Shown here in pieces: positions 36,157 to 44,204 of a stretch of DNA of 64,000 nucleotides. The notes under the pieces were generated by a model, which made no database searches, was not told the DNA's origin, and saw nothing but the letters and a program-made list of their open reading frames with translations. Every line of letters begins with the position of its first letter. Positions within the stretch are counted from its first letter, which is position 1. The position numbers and the translations under genes were made by a program. Source of the stretch: Desulfosarcina widdelii (GTDB lineage: Bacteria > Desulfobacterota > Desulfobacteria > Desulfobacterales > Desulfosarcinaceae); assembly GCF_009688965.1 (NCBI RefSeq), contig NZ_AP021875.1, forward strand, positions 186,001 through 250,000, read 5' to 3'.

Positions 36157-36173
36157 TTGGCATTTAAATTGTA
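36157..36173 (+). promoter_or_regulatory. sigma-54-type promoter of PEP-CTERM gene 1
   Basis: TTGGCATTTAAATTGTA: GG at 36159-36160, ten bases, then GT at 36171-36172 (consensus TGGCAC-N5-TTGCA). It implies a leader of ~200 nt. The same promoter type precedes the two other PEP-CTERM genes. In PEP-CTERM bacteria the PrsR-like sigma-54 activators are known to control such genes. Confidence 0.6.
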
Positions 36174-36381
36174 TTTCTGCTTCTTTAGTTCTCATTGCAG
36201 CTGCTTTTTTTCACTATGCCAAGACAGATACTGTTTTGAGGAGAATGTTGGGATTCAGAAGAGTTTTAGTTTTTTAACGTTAAGTTAAGAGAGCATTGCT
36301 AATATGTTGAAGAAGAAAGGAGGAAAGTAAAGGTATCTGTAACTATAACTCACTACTTTTATACTAATCTCGAGGAAAAGA

Positions 36382-37059
36382 ATGAAACTTTTTAGAATTT
36401 TACCACTGTTGAGTGCTTTACTTTTAATGATTGCAAGTAGTTCTTTTGCTATAAGCATAGATGAACTAAATTTTGACCAAGATTATTGGACAATAACTGA
36501 CTTGTCAACCAATGCAACCGGAACGTCATTATTTCAGATTGAAGTAGAACAGGCTGACTATGAATCAAATTTTGGACTCTATTATATTGATGATACAAGT
36601 CAATCAGTAACTAAATTTAAAGTTTTCGACAAATCAAATGAACCAATCACCAAGGTCACGATATCATTTCTTTATGATGATTCAGACTGGTGGATTACTA
36701 ATAACTATACTGATGATACTACAATTTGGACTTCGTTTAGTAACGTATTTGGCTTCTATTATGAAGTTTACACAGGTGGTACATACGATACGAGTATTGA
36801 TTATACCTGGTATACTGATGTAGCCCTAAATTCAGACGATGTTGAGCATATTGGTACGGTTTATAATGAGTCTGACAAAAGTGCTTATATTTATTTAGAT
36901 GACCAGAATGGTGGTGGAGACCAAGACTTTAATGATATGACTGTTTTTGCTAACGATGTAGCGCCAGCCCCGGTACCCGAACCCGCCACAATGCTCTTGC
37001 TCGGCACCGGGCTTATCGGACTGGCCGGTATTAGCCGCAAGAAGATGTTCATGAAATAA
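36382..37059 (+). CDS. PEP-CTERM sorted protein 1
   Basis: A 225-residue exported protein. The signal peptide spans ~1-23 (LLPLLSALLLMIASSSFA). The body is rich in Asp, Thr, Tyr and Trp, likely beta-structured (YWTITDLSTNATGTSLFQIEVEQADY). The C-terminus is a complete PEP-CTERM signal: VPEPATMLLLGTGLIGLAG, then the basic SRKKMFMK. An exosortase should cut near the PEP motif and transfer the protein to the cell surface or extracellular polysaccharide matrix. No exosortase gene is in this window. The body is AT-rich while the last ~35 codons are GC-rich. GAGGAAAAG precedes the ATG. Confidence 0.85.
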   Translation: MKLFRILPLLSALLLMIASSSFAISIDELNFDQDYWTITDLSTNATGTSLFQIEVEQADYESNFGLYYIDDTSQSVTKFKVFDKSNEPITKVTISFLYDDSDWWITNNYTDDTTIWTSFSNVFGFYYEVYTGGTYDTSIDYTWYTDVALNSDDVEHIGTVYNESDKSAYIYLDDQNGGGDQDFNDMTVFANDVAPAPVPEPATMLLLGTGLIGLAGISRKKMFMK

Positions 37060-37118
37060 TCAATGGATTTTTCCTGCTGACTCAAGCAGAGCGAAAAGTT
37101 AAAACCTATTATAATTTA

Positions 37119-37157
37119 GGGGAAGGACGGAAATACGATTTCCGGAATTCCCCTTTT
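37119..37157 (+). terminator. intrinsic terminator after PEP-CTERM gene 1
   Basis: GGGGAA...GGAAA pairs with TTTCC...TTCCCC (37119-37153), with small internal loops, followed by TTTTC. Confidence 0.7.
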
Positions 37158-37179
37158 CATATTTCAATTTTTAGATTTG

Positions 37180-37740
37180 GAGGGGGGTATTATCCCCTGA
37201 AAGGTACCGCTATCTGCTATTGTTGATAGTCTCGTAAAAAATGCCATGCTCATCATGCCGGACTTGATCTGGCATCCAGAAACCATTGAAATGACGAGGG
37301 GCCATTTCCAACATCTCATATCCCATACCACTCATCCTATTCAACATCATCCCGTTTATCCGGTATAGCGCGACTTCGTTCGAGGCACTGAGGTTGCAGA
37401 AATTTTTATAGGACGCGGATTAACGCCGATGAACGCGGATCGAACGAATAGCTGTCTACTTCGCTGATTAAAACGGTAATATTTTCCGGCAATAATCCTA
37501 AATTTACCCTCTCTATGAGCAATGAGCTATCAGCTCTGAGCTTTCTTCCACATCCCATATCTCATATCCCAAATCCGCCAATTCAAAATTCAAAATCAAA
37601 AATTCAAAATTGTATTTTCTTCCCTCTTCCAGCTTCCCTCGCTCATCGGTTTCTTCCCCCTATGAGCTGTTTTCTATGAGCCATCAGCGACGAGCAGTTT
37701 CTGATGGCCGGCCTTGACGATTCATAATCAAAATATTATA
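37180..37740. repeat. repeat-filled spacer, including left copy of a ~70-bp direct repeat
   Basis: No gene here. The stretch is a patchwork: a fragment like 'GCCGGACTTGATCTGGCATCC' hairpins near 37,257-37,276, a ~76-bp unit at 37,402-37,477 that recurs at 39,514-39,579 on the other side of the next gene, and ATGAGCTATCAGC/CATATCTCATATCCC short repeats at 37,500-37,700. Confidence 0.6.
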
Positions 37741-37748
37741 CATAGCGT

Positions 37749-39137
37749 ATGAAAAACTTTATCAATCGGAATGCGGAACTCGATCAGCTGTACGCGCTGT
37801 ATCGGCAGGAAAAAAGTGCGCTCGTGATTCTTTACGGTCGCCGGCGGCTTGGGAAAACCACGCTGCTCAACGCCTTCAGCGAGAAACATGACCTTCCGTG
37901 CTGCTATTTCATGGCGGATCGGGCCGGTGAAGAGTCCCAAAAAAACGCCGTTGCCATTTCCATGTCCGCCGCCCTCGATGAGCCGCTGCTGCAAACGGTT
38001 TCCTATGGAACCTGGTATGATCTTTTCGCTGCCTTTGACCGATTTCGTAAAAAAGACCGAAAGATTGCCCTCATTTTCGATGAGTACCAATACCTCTGTC
38101 AGATGCAGCCGGCCTTTTCTTCCTATATCCAAAAATGGTGGGATGAACACTGGTCCGACGGGAACATCCTGTTGATTCTCTGCGGGTCGGTCACCTCCAT
38201 GATGTACCGGGAGACCATGGCGGCAAGTTCCCCGTTGTATGGCCGCGCGGATGCCCAGATACTGCTCGGCCCCTTACCCTACAACTATACACGAGATTTT
38301 TTCCCGAAACGCAGGGAAAATGAACTCGTTGAGCTATATAGTATTAGCGGAGGGGTGCCCCGATACCTGGAATTGATTCGTGAATACCCATCCTTCGACG
38401 AGGCCCTGCACAAACTGGCGTTGCATCGTTCCGGAATTCTTTATCGGGAGGCCCGGTACCTGCTGCAGGAGGAAATCACCACCCCCAATACCTGTTGGTC
38501 GATTCTGAACGCGCTGGGAAACGGTACTGGAAGAATCTCGGAATTGGGAAGCCGTTTGCGGTTGCCGGCCAACCAGCTCACTCGCTACATCGAACTGTTG
38601 CGCGATCTGTATTTGATTTATCGGGAAGTGCCGGTGCTGGAAAAGAATCCCCAAAAATCCAAAAAGGGCTTTTACCAGGTTGCCGATCCTTTTCTCCGGC
38701 TCTGGTTCGGGGCGATCTATCCTTACGCGAGCTTCTTGGAATTCGGTCAGATACGGGTTGTCGAAGAGCGGCTGCGCCCCTTGATCGACAGTCACATTGC
38801 CCACTGCTACGAGAAATTGTGTCGTGAATTCGTGTCGTTTCGCGCGGTCGAAATGGATTGCCTGCGCGTGGGAAGGCAGTGGGGCAGGAACTATGAAATC
38901 GATGTGGCCGGCGTCAATGGTAAAAACGAACTGACCGTCGTCGGCGAGTGCAAATGGAGCCGCCGCAAGGTGGGACTGTCCGTTCTTCGGAATCTGAAAC
39001 GAAAAATCACGGCAAACAAGTTGCCGGTATCGGCGGGTTGCCGTTATCTTCTGTTCGGCAAATCCGGGTTTACCGAGGAGTTGCAGGATATGGCCAGGCG
39101 CGATCATCGGATTCGACTAGTCGAATCGATTTTTTAA
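37749..39137 (+). CDS. ATPase with DUF234-type nuclease-like C-terminal domain
   Basis: A 462-residue STAND-like ATPase of the archaeal-type family. FINRNAELDQLYALYRQ is the usual start; Walker A is YGRRRLGKTTLL; Walker B is LIFDEYQYL; the sensor is LILCGSVTSMM. A winged helix follows (~250-320, ISELGSRLRLPANQLTRYIELL). The C-terminal DUF234 part (~330-460) carries a PD-(D/E)xK-like set: YEIDVAGVN then VVGECKWS, so a restriction-endonuclease fold. Such proteins are common, poorly characterised and often found in accessory DNA. It is flanked by direct repeats and has no partner gene. Confidence 0.75.
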   Translation: MKNFINRNAELDQLYALYRQEKSALVILYGRRRLGKTTLLNAFSEKHDLPCCYFMADRAGEESQKNAVAISMSAALDEPLLQTVSYGTWYDLFAAFDRFRKKDRKIALIFDEYQYLCQMQPAFSSYIQKWWDEHWSDGNILLILCGSVTSMMYRETMAASSPLYGRADAQILLGPLPYNYTRDFFPKRRENELVELYSISGGVPRYLELIREYPSFDEALHKLALHRSGILYREARYLLQEEITTPNTCWSILNALGNGTGRISELGSRLRLPANQLTRYIELLRDLYLIYREVPVLEKNPQKSKKGFYQVADPFLRLWFGAIYPYASFLEFGQIRVVEERLRPLIDSHIAHCYEKLCREFVSFRAVEMDCLRVGRQWGRNYEIDVAGVNGKNELTVVGECKWSRRKVGLSVLRNLKRKITANKLPVSAGCRYLLFGKSGFTEELQDMARRDHRIRLVESIF

Positions 39138-39520
39138 AAACAAACCACCCGAAGGGTACACCTGTCAGGGGGTTGGGGGGTGGGTTCTTTTTTGCCACAG
39201 ACACACGCGGACGCACACGAACATCCCATATGATCACGAATAAACAAAAACCACATTTGGCACTAAACCGCTTCAGCCTAGAGCCTAAACACCTATTTTT
39301 CACCGCTCAGTTTATTCCGCCAAAGTGGGGCTGCGCTCGAGACGCGAAGAACACAGAGGTATTTTCCGGCAATAGACCTCAATTCAAGATGCCTTCCCCC
39401 TATGCGCTATACGCTATGAGCTGTTTCCCACATTCCATACCCCACATTTTCTTCACCGCCACCCCGTTTATCCCGCCCAACCAAATTATGTTCGAGACGC
39501 AGCCTTCTCAGAGATTTTTA
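39138..39520. other. intergenic repeat debris
   Basis: No coding frame is convincing. Includes fragments resembling those left of the ATPase gene (CACCCCGTTTATCC, TTCGAGACGC and others), consistent with a decayed second copy of the same composite repeat. Confidence 0.4.
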
Positions 39521-39522
39521 TA

Positions 39523-39617
39523 GGACACGGATTAACGCGGATCGGGCGAATAGCGGTCAGCTTCGCTGATTAAAACGGTGGTGCTTTATCCGTGTCTATC
39601 CGCGAAAATCCGTGTCC
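39523..39617. repeat. palindromic repeat with 18-bp arms, possible terminator
   Basis: GGACACGGATT (39523-39533) pairs with AATCCGTGTCC (39607-39617), and inside it CGCGGAT pairs with ATCCGCG, separated by 2x2 internal loops. A run of T follows (GAATTTTTTTTG), so it could end transcription from the ATPase gene. The left part (39,514-39,579) is the right copy of the direct repeat that also lies at 37,402-37,477. Confidence 0.65.
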
Positions 39618-39619
39618 GA

Positions 39620-40035
39620 ATTTTTTTTGTTGGCCACTCTCAAGGCACCCATAAGACCTGGCCGATGCTTAAAAAAATGGAACGATTTTTCATCGGGCGG
39701 ACACAGTCAGGGAAAATTTCATGTACTTGATTTTTAATGGATATCAGGTTTCTTGAACCATTGCCCTGAATCCCACATCCCATCTTGATCCTCCATCCTC
39801 CCTCATCCATCGTCCATCGGTTTAGATTCCCCATTTGCTATCGGCTATCAATTCATTCGACCCACAATACATCCGTAAATTTGTGAAAAATATCCCACAA
39901 ATACCCATCAAGTATAACATTTATTACATAATATTTTGTGCGATACCAATGCGTTTCGACGCTTAAAGTGGTGAAGGATGTTTATAACCATCTAAATTAA
40001 ATTAAAAATTTAGAATCCAAAATTTTCCTGCTGTT
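39620..40035. other. intergenic stretch without genes, upstream of PEP-CTERM gene 2
   Basis: Holds a CCATCCTCC/CATCCATCG short-repeat patch (about 39,775-39,830), a GCTATCGGCTATCA unit, then AT-rich DNA with TTTGTG-N10-CACAAA-like dyad symmetry near 39,878-39,900. The dyad could be an activator site for the sigma-54-type promoter at 40,036. Nothing coding seen. Confidence 0.35.
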
Positions 40036-40053
40036 TTGGCGTGTTCCTTGTAG
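40036..40053 (+). promoter_or_regulatory. sigma-54-type promoter of PEP-CTERM gene 2
   Basis: TTGGCGTGTTCCTTGTAG: GG at 40038-40039, ten bases, GT at 40050-40051. Leader of ~165 nt to the start codon, containing AATCGGAAGGAGGTGAGAA, which is shared with the third PEP-CTERM leader. Confidence 0.6.
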
Positions 40054-40227
40054 CACCAAAATTGATCCCCAAAGTTTATATCTTTTGTTACTCACATTAA
40101 ATAGCGGCTATCATAAATTTTATCTGTGGTCGTTATAAATCGAATTTGATTGTTCCAATCGGAAGGAGGTGAGAATTCTTTAAGTTTTTTAACAGTTGTT
40201 TAAAAAAAAGTGAAAGGAAACATCAAA

Positions 40228-40773
40228 ATGAAAAAAATTGTTTTTTTGGCTATTTTAATGGCGACTTTTTTAGTCGCTTCAGGTTCAGCCTCAGCACTAC
40301 TTTTTACAGATATTTATGATGCAGGAGACATATATATGGCTGCTGCAGATTATCCAGGTGATTATGATGATGTAGCTTCTAAAACATGGCAATTCGACAT
40401 CACGGACGACGGGTTTGATCCAGATACAATGACTATCACAGCTGCTTCAGTTGGTCTTACAGTTGGCTGGGCTGCCAAGGACGATGAACGGATTGAATTG
40501 GATATTTCACCAAATTTACCAGGCGATCCTAACGTTTTTGAGTGGGAATTGGACGATGGTTTGAATACTGTAGCTTTTTATGGCTTTGCAAGTCTACAGA
40601 ATAATGGGATGACTATGGTGACGCTTACAGCATTAGAAGGAAGGTTCATTTTTAAGGAGGCCACGTTGGAGGCTTCAACAGCACCCGTTCCCGAACCCGC
40701 CACCATGCTCCTCCTCGGTACCGGCCTGGTCGGCCTGGCCGTAGGATCCCGGAAAAAGTTTTTCAAGAAATAA
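40228..40773 (+). CDS. PEP-CTERM sorted protein 2
   Basis: A 181-residue exported protein: signal peptide ~1-24 (IVFLAILMATFLVASGSASA), an acidic Asp/Tyr-rich body (DIYDAGDIYMAAADYPGDYDD), and the sorting tail VPEPATMLLLGTGLVGLAVG plus SRKKFFKK. ATG 40228 with GAAAGGAAAC before it is preferred over GTG 40210. The GC-rich tail contrasts with the AT-rich body. Predicted to be processed by an exosortase elsewhere in the genome. Ligand or role of the body unknown. Confidence 0.83.
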   Translation: MKKIVFLAILMATFLVASGSASALLFTDIYDAGDIYMAAADYPGDYDDVASKTWQFDITDDGFDPDTMTITAASVGLTVGWAAKDDERIELDISPNLPGDPNVFEWELDDGLNTVAFYGFASLQNNGMTMVTLTALEGRFIFKEATLEASTAPVPEPATMLLLGTGLVGLAVGSRKKFFKK

Positions 40774-40800
40774 TATTAGTGCATGCATCACTTTGATAAA

Positions 40801-40835
40801 AAAACCGTCGGGTCTGAAGGACCCGGCGGTTTTTC
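40801..40835 (+). terminator. intrinsic terminator after PEP-CTERM gene 2
   Basis: AAAACCGTCGGGTC pairs with GACCCGGCGGTTTT around TGAAG, then T tract. Nearly the same sequence follows PEP-CTERM gene 3. Confidence 0.85.
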
Positions 40836-40865
40836 TTATTGTTTGTCGCTCGTTGTTTGTTGAGT

Positions 40866-41249
40866 CTATGGCTGATGGCTCATAGAGAGGGGCTATAGGC
40901 TATAGACGATTGACCATCGGCGAGAGAAGGAGGTTGTCGAAATCAAAAAGGACTTGTAACCCATTTTTTTGAGTCGCGTTTACCTGCCAACCATTTACAG
41001 TTTACAAAGCCAAAATTCCAATCCGCAACCCGCCAAAATCGATCCGTAAACCAAAATCGAATATGAAATTATTTTCCTAATTACCTACCGCATATTACAT
41101 TAATTTCTCTGTCAAAATCCAAAATGGGAAGAAATTCCCATTAAAAGTAAAATAAAATCAGGATGTTAGGGACTTTTTTTGTTCCTAACTATATGGGATA
41201 TATTTGGAAATCTATAAATGCGATTCCATTTTGGTTGTTCAAATTTTTT
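40866..41249. other. intergenic stretch upstream of PEP-CTERM gene 3
   Basis: No gene. Begins with CTGATGGCTCATAG/GGCTATAGACG short repeats, then AT-rich DNA with a perfect 8-bp inverted repeat AATGGGAA GAAA TTCCCATT at 41123-41142, about 110 bp before the sigma-54-type promoter. The distance suits an enhancer-binding activator site. Confidence 0.4.
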
Positions 41250-41267
41250 CTGGCGCATCGTTTGCTA
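41250..41267 (+). promoter_or_regulatory. sigma-54-type promoter of PEP-CTERM gene 3
   Basis: CTGGCGCATCGTTTGCTA: GG at 41252-41253, ten bases, GC at 41264-41265, the best match of the three to TGGCAC-N5-TTGCA. Leader of ~240 nt with the shared AATCGGAAAGGAGGAGGGAA motif. Confidence 0.65.
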
Positions 41268-41516
41268 TGGACATGATGTAACGTGTTGTAACCTTGCCGG
41301 CATGATATTTTTTAATGCATGATCATTTTTATTTATGACAGTTTGCCGCAATTCTTTTTGCTTTTTAAACAATGGACCGTCAATCCAGAAAAATTTTGCT
41401 CCGATGATTGCGGCTTAAATGGATCTGATTGTTTCAATCGGAAAGGAGGAGGGAAGAAAAGTAGGAAAGAGACTATCAAACAAAATTTCATGGTCAAATT
41501 ATTAAAGAGGTGAATT

Positions 41517-42137
41517 ATGAAAAAAGTTCTTCTTGTTTTCAGTTTAATTTTATTGTCTTCTTCAATCGCATTTGCAACACCGATTACATACGAGATTGGT
41601 GATGGATCGTCGGTAACATTGGGGGGGAACACAGCCACTACAACTGTTTGGGGGGTTACAATAGGAGGAGCCTCAATTTCAGGATCTCTTTTACCAAATT
41701 TAGGCACTGGATCTGGTACAATCGCGGATAATGATTTTGCAACCATTGATTTCTTCACCCTAACAGTAAACTCATGGGGTTTGGTTGCTGGCGGCGATTA
41801 TACGATTTCTGCTACATTAGACCTTGATTTGCCCGATGTTGAAGGGCAAGGAAGTGGTGACGGATATTTTGGCACTATCGCTGGTGTGATCAATGGAGGA
41901 ACTCTAACTTGGAACGAATCGACTCTCCCTGATTATTTCACTTTGGCTGATGGAACTCTTTTCTCAATTGACTTTGAAAGTGGAATTGCATTAGGCCTTG
42001 GTGAAACAGCAACTGTCCATGCCTATCTTGAAAACCACGGTGTCGCCCCCGTTCCCGAACCCGCCACCATGCTGCTCCTCGGCACCGGGCTCGTCGGCTT
42101 GGCCATTGGCTCCCGGAAAAAGTTCTTCAAGAAATAG
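41517..42137 (+). CDS. PEP-CTERM sorted protein 3
   Basis: A 206-residue exported protein. Signal peptide ~1-20 (VLLVFSLILLSSSIAFA). The body is Gly/Thr/Ser-rich and probably all-beta (GNTATTTVWGVTIGGASISG; TINSW-like strands; GETATVHAYLENHG). The sorting tail is VPEPATMLLLGTGLVGLAIG then SRKKFFKK, almost identical in DNA to the tail of gene 2. AGAGGTGAATT precedes the ATG. Predicted exosortase substrate; function of the body unknown. Confidence 0.85.
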   Translation: MKKVLLVFSLILLSSSIAFATPITYEIGDGSSVTLGGNTATTTVWGVTIGGASISGSLLPNLGTGSGTIADNDFATIDFFTLTVNSWGLVAGGDYTISATLDLDLPDVEGQGSGDGYFGTIAGVINGGTLTWNESTLPDYFTLADGTLFSIDFESGIALGLGETATVHAYLENHGVAPVPEPATMLLLGTGLVGLAIGSRKKFFKK

Positions 42138-42163
42138 AATCAAACTATTCGTTCGGTAAAAAT

Positions 42164-42201
42164 AAAAACCGTCGGGTCTGAAAAGGCTTGGCGGTTTTTT
42201 T
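42164..42201 (+). terminator. intrinsic terminator after PEP-CTERM gene 3
   Basis: AAAACCGTCGGGTCT...AGGCTTGGCGGTTTT followed by further T. A diverged copy of the terminator after gene 2, with the stem kept through G-T pairs. Confidence 0.75.
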
Positions 42202-42254
42202 GTCTGTTGGTTGTTGTTTGTGGGTTGTTGTGAGTGGAAGAAGGCTGGATCATC

Positions 42255-42400
42255 TCAAAAAAGTGGACACACCGAACAGCCAGGTTGTATGAGGCAACAG
42301 GAGGTGTTCAACCATGGGAAAACGGTTTGACCAAACGAAATGGGGACGGGCCGAGCCAACTAACTTGAAAATCAGTCAGGAAATCTGAAAAAGATCCCCC
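42255..42400 (+). mobile_element. possible insertion-sequence end remnant
   Basis: AAAAGTGGACAC, a frequent IS3-type end, is followed 40 bp on by CAGGAGGTGTTCAACC and a short frame starting MGKRFDQTKW that stops after ~25 codons. It looks like the first part of an IS with its OrfA start. Too short to name a family with certainty. Confidence 0.3.
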
Positions 42401-42553
42401 ATTTTGGGTCTATAGCATAATTTTCAAGGCCAAAAATCGAGTTATAGGAGAATTGTTACTCCAGCAGTTCAAATACCCCATCCACCGTGAGGCCATTTCA
42501 ACGGATGACCGACGACGCCGGCACGAACCATATTCAAATCAATGTATACCAGA

Positions 42554-42617
42554 CACCGCAGCAGGTGTTCACCGGTCTCGATGGCGCTGGAATGGTATCG
42601 ATCCTTTCAAAAGGAGC
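42554..42617. repeat. 64-bp exact repeat, copy 1
   Basis: Identical to 43155-43218 in the same orientation (starts CACCGCAGCAGG, ends AAAAGGAGC). The pair brackets ~540 bp of non-coding debris. On the minus strand it reads APFERIDTIPAPSRPVNTCCG in one open frame, which I do not recognise. Confidence 0.8.
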
Positions 42618-43044
42618 GCATTCGATATCCTGTGTAATGGGGACGCCCATTAAAGGGCGGGTCAAGTAAAAAAACACCTCCCCGTGCGAAACGCATGACT
42701 GATTTTCGCTTGACCACATTTTTGTTTGAACGACAGATTCGCTGTTTTCCCTTCTTCCGCACCCGTTGCTTCAATGATGTCGGCTGAATCGATGATGGTC
42801 GATCCGCACCAGTCACCCATCGGGATCAAGGTGGTCTATGCCACCCCTGGCTCAAAGAGCCCCAGAAAACCTTCGGTACCACGCCGATACCAAATGATGT
42901 TTCACAGACCGGTGGCTGGAAGCCAGCCCCATCGTGGTTCACGGCATGGGCGGATGAATCGAAAAACAGGCGGGATGCGGCAGTTCCAATCAGACCCTAT
43001 GGATGATACCAACCCCAGAAATGGATCACTGCCGCACCCAGATT

Positions 43045-43154
43045 TTACCTGAATAATAATGCCGGATCGTAGGTCGTTTGATCCCGCATGATAAAATGTG
43101 ACGCCTTACTCAACTTGTTGGCCAAAGCTTTGATGGCCACGTTGTAATTTTTCT
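43045..43154 (-). pseudogene. IS110/IS116-type transposase C-terminal remnant
   Basis: Minus-strand frame reading NYNVAIKALANKLSKASHFIMRDQ then TTYDP, which resembles the very C-terminus of IS110/IS116-family transposases (xxAxxALARKLxxxxxxMxRD). Upstream in this frame the sequence runs into the 64-bp repeat, so only this tail survives. Confidence 0.45.
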
Positions 43155-43218
43155 CACCGCAGCAGGTGTTCACCGGTCTCGATGGCGCTGGAATGGTATC
43201 GATCCTTTCAAAAGGAGC
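43155..43218. repeat. 64-bp exact repeat, copy 2
   Basis: Second copy of the 42554-42617 repeat, same orientation. Abuts the transposase remnant. The sequence following each copy differs, which fits insertion or recombination at this unit. Confidence 0.8.
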
Positions 43219-43422
43219 CTTTACGGTGTTTCCGACGGTTATATTCCTGGGCTGTTCTTCCGGCGACCAGCCCAATTGCCTGCGGGATAATGGCCGATAG
43301 CTGACAGGAAATGAATATTGACAGCAATGCTTGCATTGCAGTAACTTAACATTGTAATTTATAAGATCAGGCACACTCGTGAAAGTCATTAGACATTAGA
43401 AAATAATCAGATGGAGGCACTG

Positions 43423-43695
43423 ATGGCTACGATTACCTTGAGAAATTTGGATGAGTCACTGAAAGCGAGCCTTCGGATGAACGCTGCAGCAAACAGCAGG
43501 TCAATGGAGGAGGAGGTGAGGCAAATTTTAAAGCGGCATTTGTTGCGTGAACGATGCAAGAAAGGCGTCGGTTCCCGAATCGCCAATCGGTTTTCCAAGG
43601 TAGGTGGAATCGACCTCCCAAAAGTTTCGCGTTCATATCCACGCGGCGTTTCTGATGGTTTTGTGGATGAAACCAATGGGGAAACAACGGCATAA
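43423..43695 (+). CDS. FitA-type antitoxin, ribbon-helix-helix
   Basis: A 90-residue protein. MATITLRNLDESLKASLRM is the beta-strand/helix of an RHH DNA-binding domain, followed by NSRSMEEEVRQILKRHLL, matching FitA/StbC antitoxins. The C-terminal half should mask the toxin. ATG 43423, with GGAGG 5 bp before it, is preferred over 43411. The stop overlaps the toxin start by 1 bp (TAATG), the usual coupling of such pairs; RHH proteins typically repress their own operon. Confidence 0.8.
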   Translation: MATITLRNLDESLKASLRMNAAANSRSMEEEVRQILKRHLLRERCKKGVGSRIANRFSKVGGIDLPKVSRSYPRGVSDGFVDETNGETTA

Positions 43696-44114
43696 TGTTT
43701 CTTCTGGACACAAATGTACTCTCCGAATTGATGCGTCCCATGCCTGATCCTCGCGTGGTCCAGTGGATTGATAGGATTCCCGAGTGGGACCTTTGGATCA
43801 GTACGATAACTGTAGCCGAGATACACTTGAATATCGCGTTGCTGGATGATGGCCAGAGGAAAAGAAAGTTAGGTGATTTAGCCGAACAGATGTTCAGAGA
43901 AGATTTCGAGGGTCGGATTTTGCCTTTCGATTATCATGCAGCAACCGAATATGCGAAAGTTGTAGTTCACCGGAGTCGTATCGGTCGCCCTATAAGTGTT
44001 GAAGATGCTCAAATCGCGGCGATCGCACGAACCGCCGATCTATCGATAGCAACGCGTAACACAAAAGATTTTCATGATATTCAGGGGATAGACCTCAGCA
44101 ATCCATGGATCTGA
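43695..44114 (+). CDS. FitB/VapC-type PIN-domain toxin
   Basis: A 139-residue PIN-domain ribonuclease. MFLLDTNVLSELMRP carries the first Asp, ISTITVAEI the Glu, and SVEDAQIAAIARTADLSIATRNTKDF the later Asp residues of the metal site. Expected to cut tRNA or other RNA when freed from the antitoxin encoded just before it. All acidic residues seem present, so the module may be functional although it lies in IS debris. Confidence 0.85.
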   Translation: MFLLDTNVLSELMRPMPDPRVVQWIDRIPEWDLWISTITVAEIHLNIALLDDGQRKRKLGDLAEQMFREDFEGRILPFDYHAATEYAKVVVHRSRIGRPISVEDAQIAAIARTADLSIATRNTKDFHDIQGIDLSNPWI

Positions 44115-44204
44115 ATGAATTGCCAAGATAATCGTCGTGCCTTATTTTTCCGTCGTTCCTCCCATATGCTTTTTTAAAACGCCAGGCTCATGATAGGGAA
44201 TTCG

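Noticed and set aside
42726-43052. 108-codon plus-strand frame in the insertion-sequence debris
   Set aside because: Low-quality composition, no ribosome binding site and no similarity I recognise; left as non-coding debris between the 64-bp repeats.
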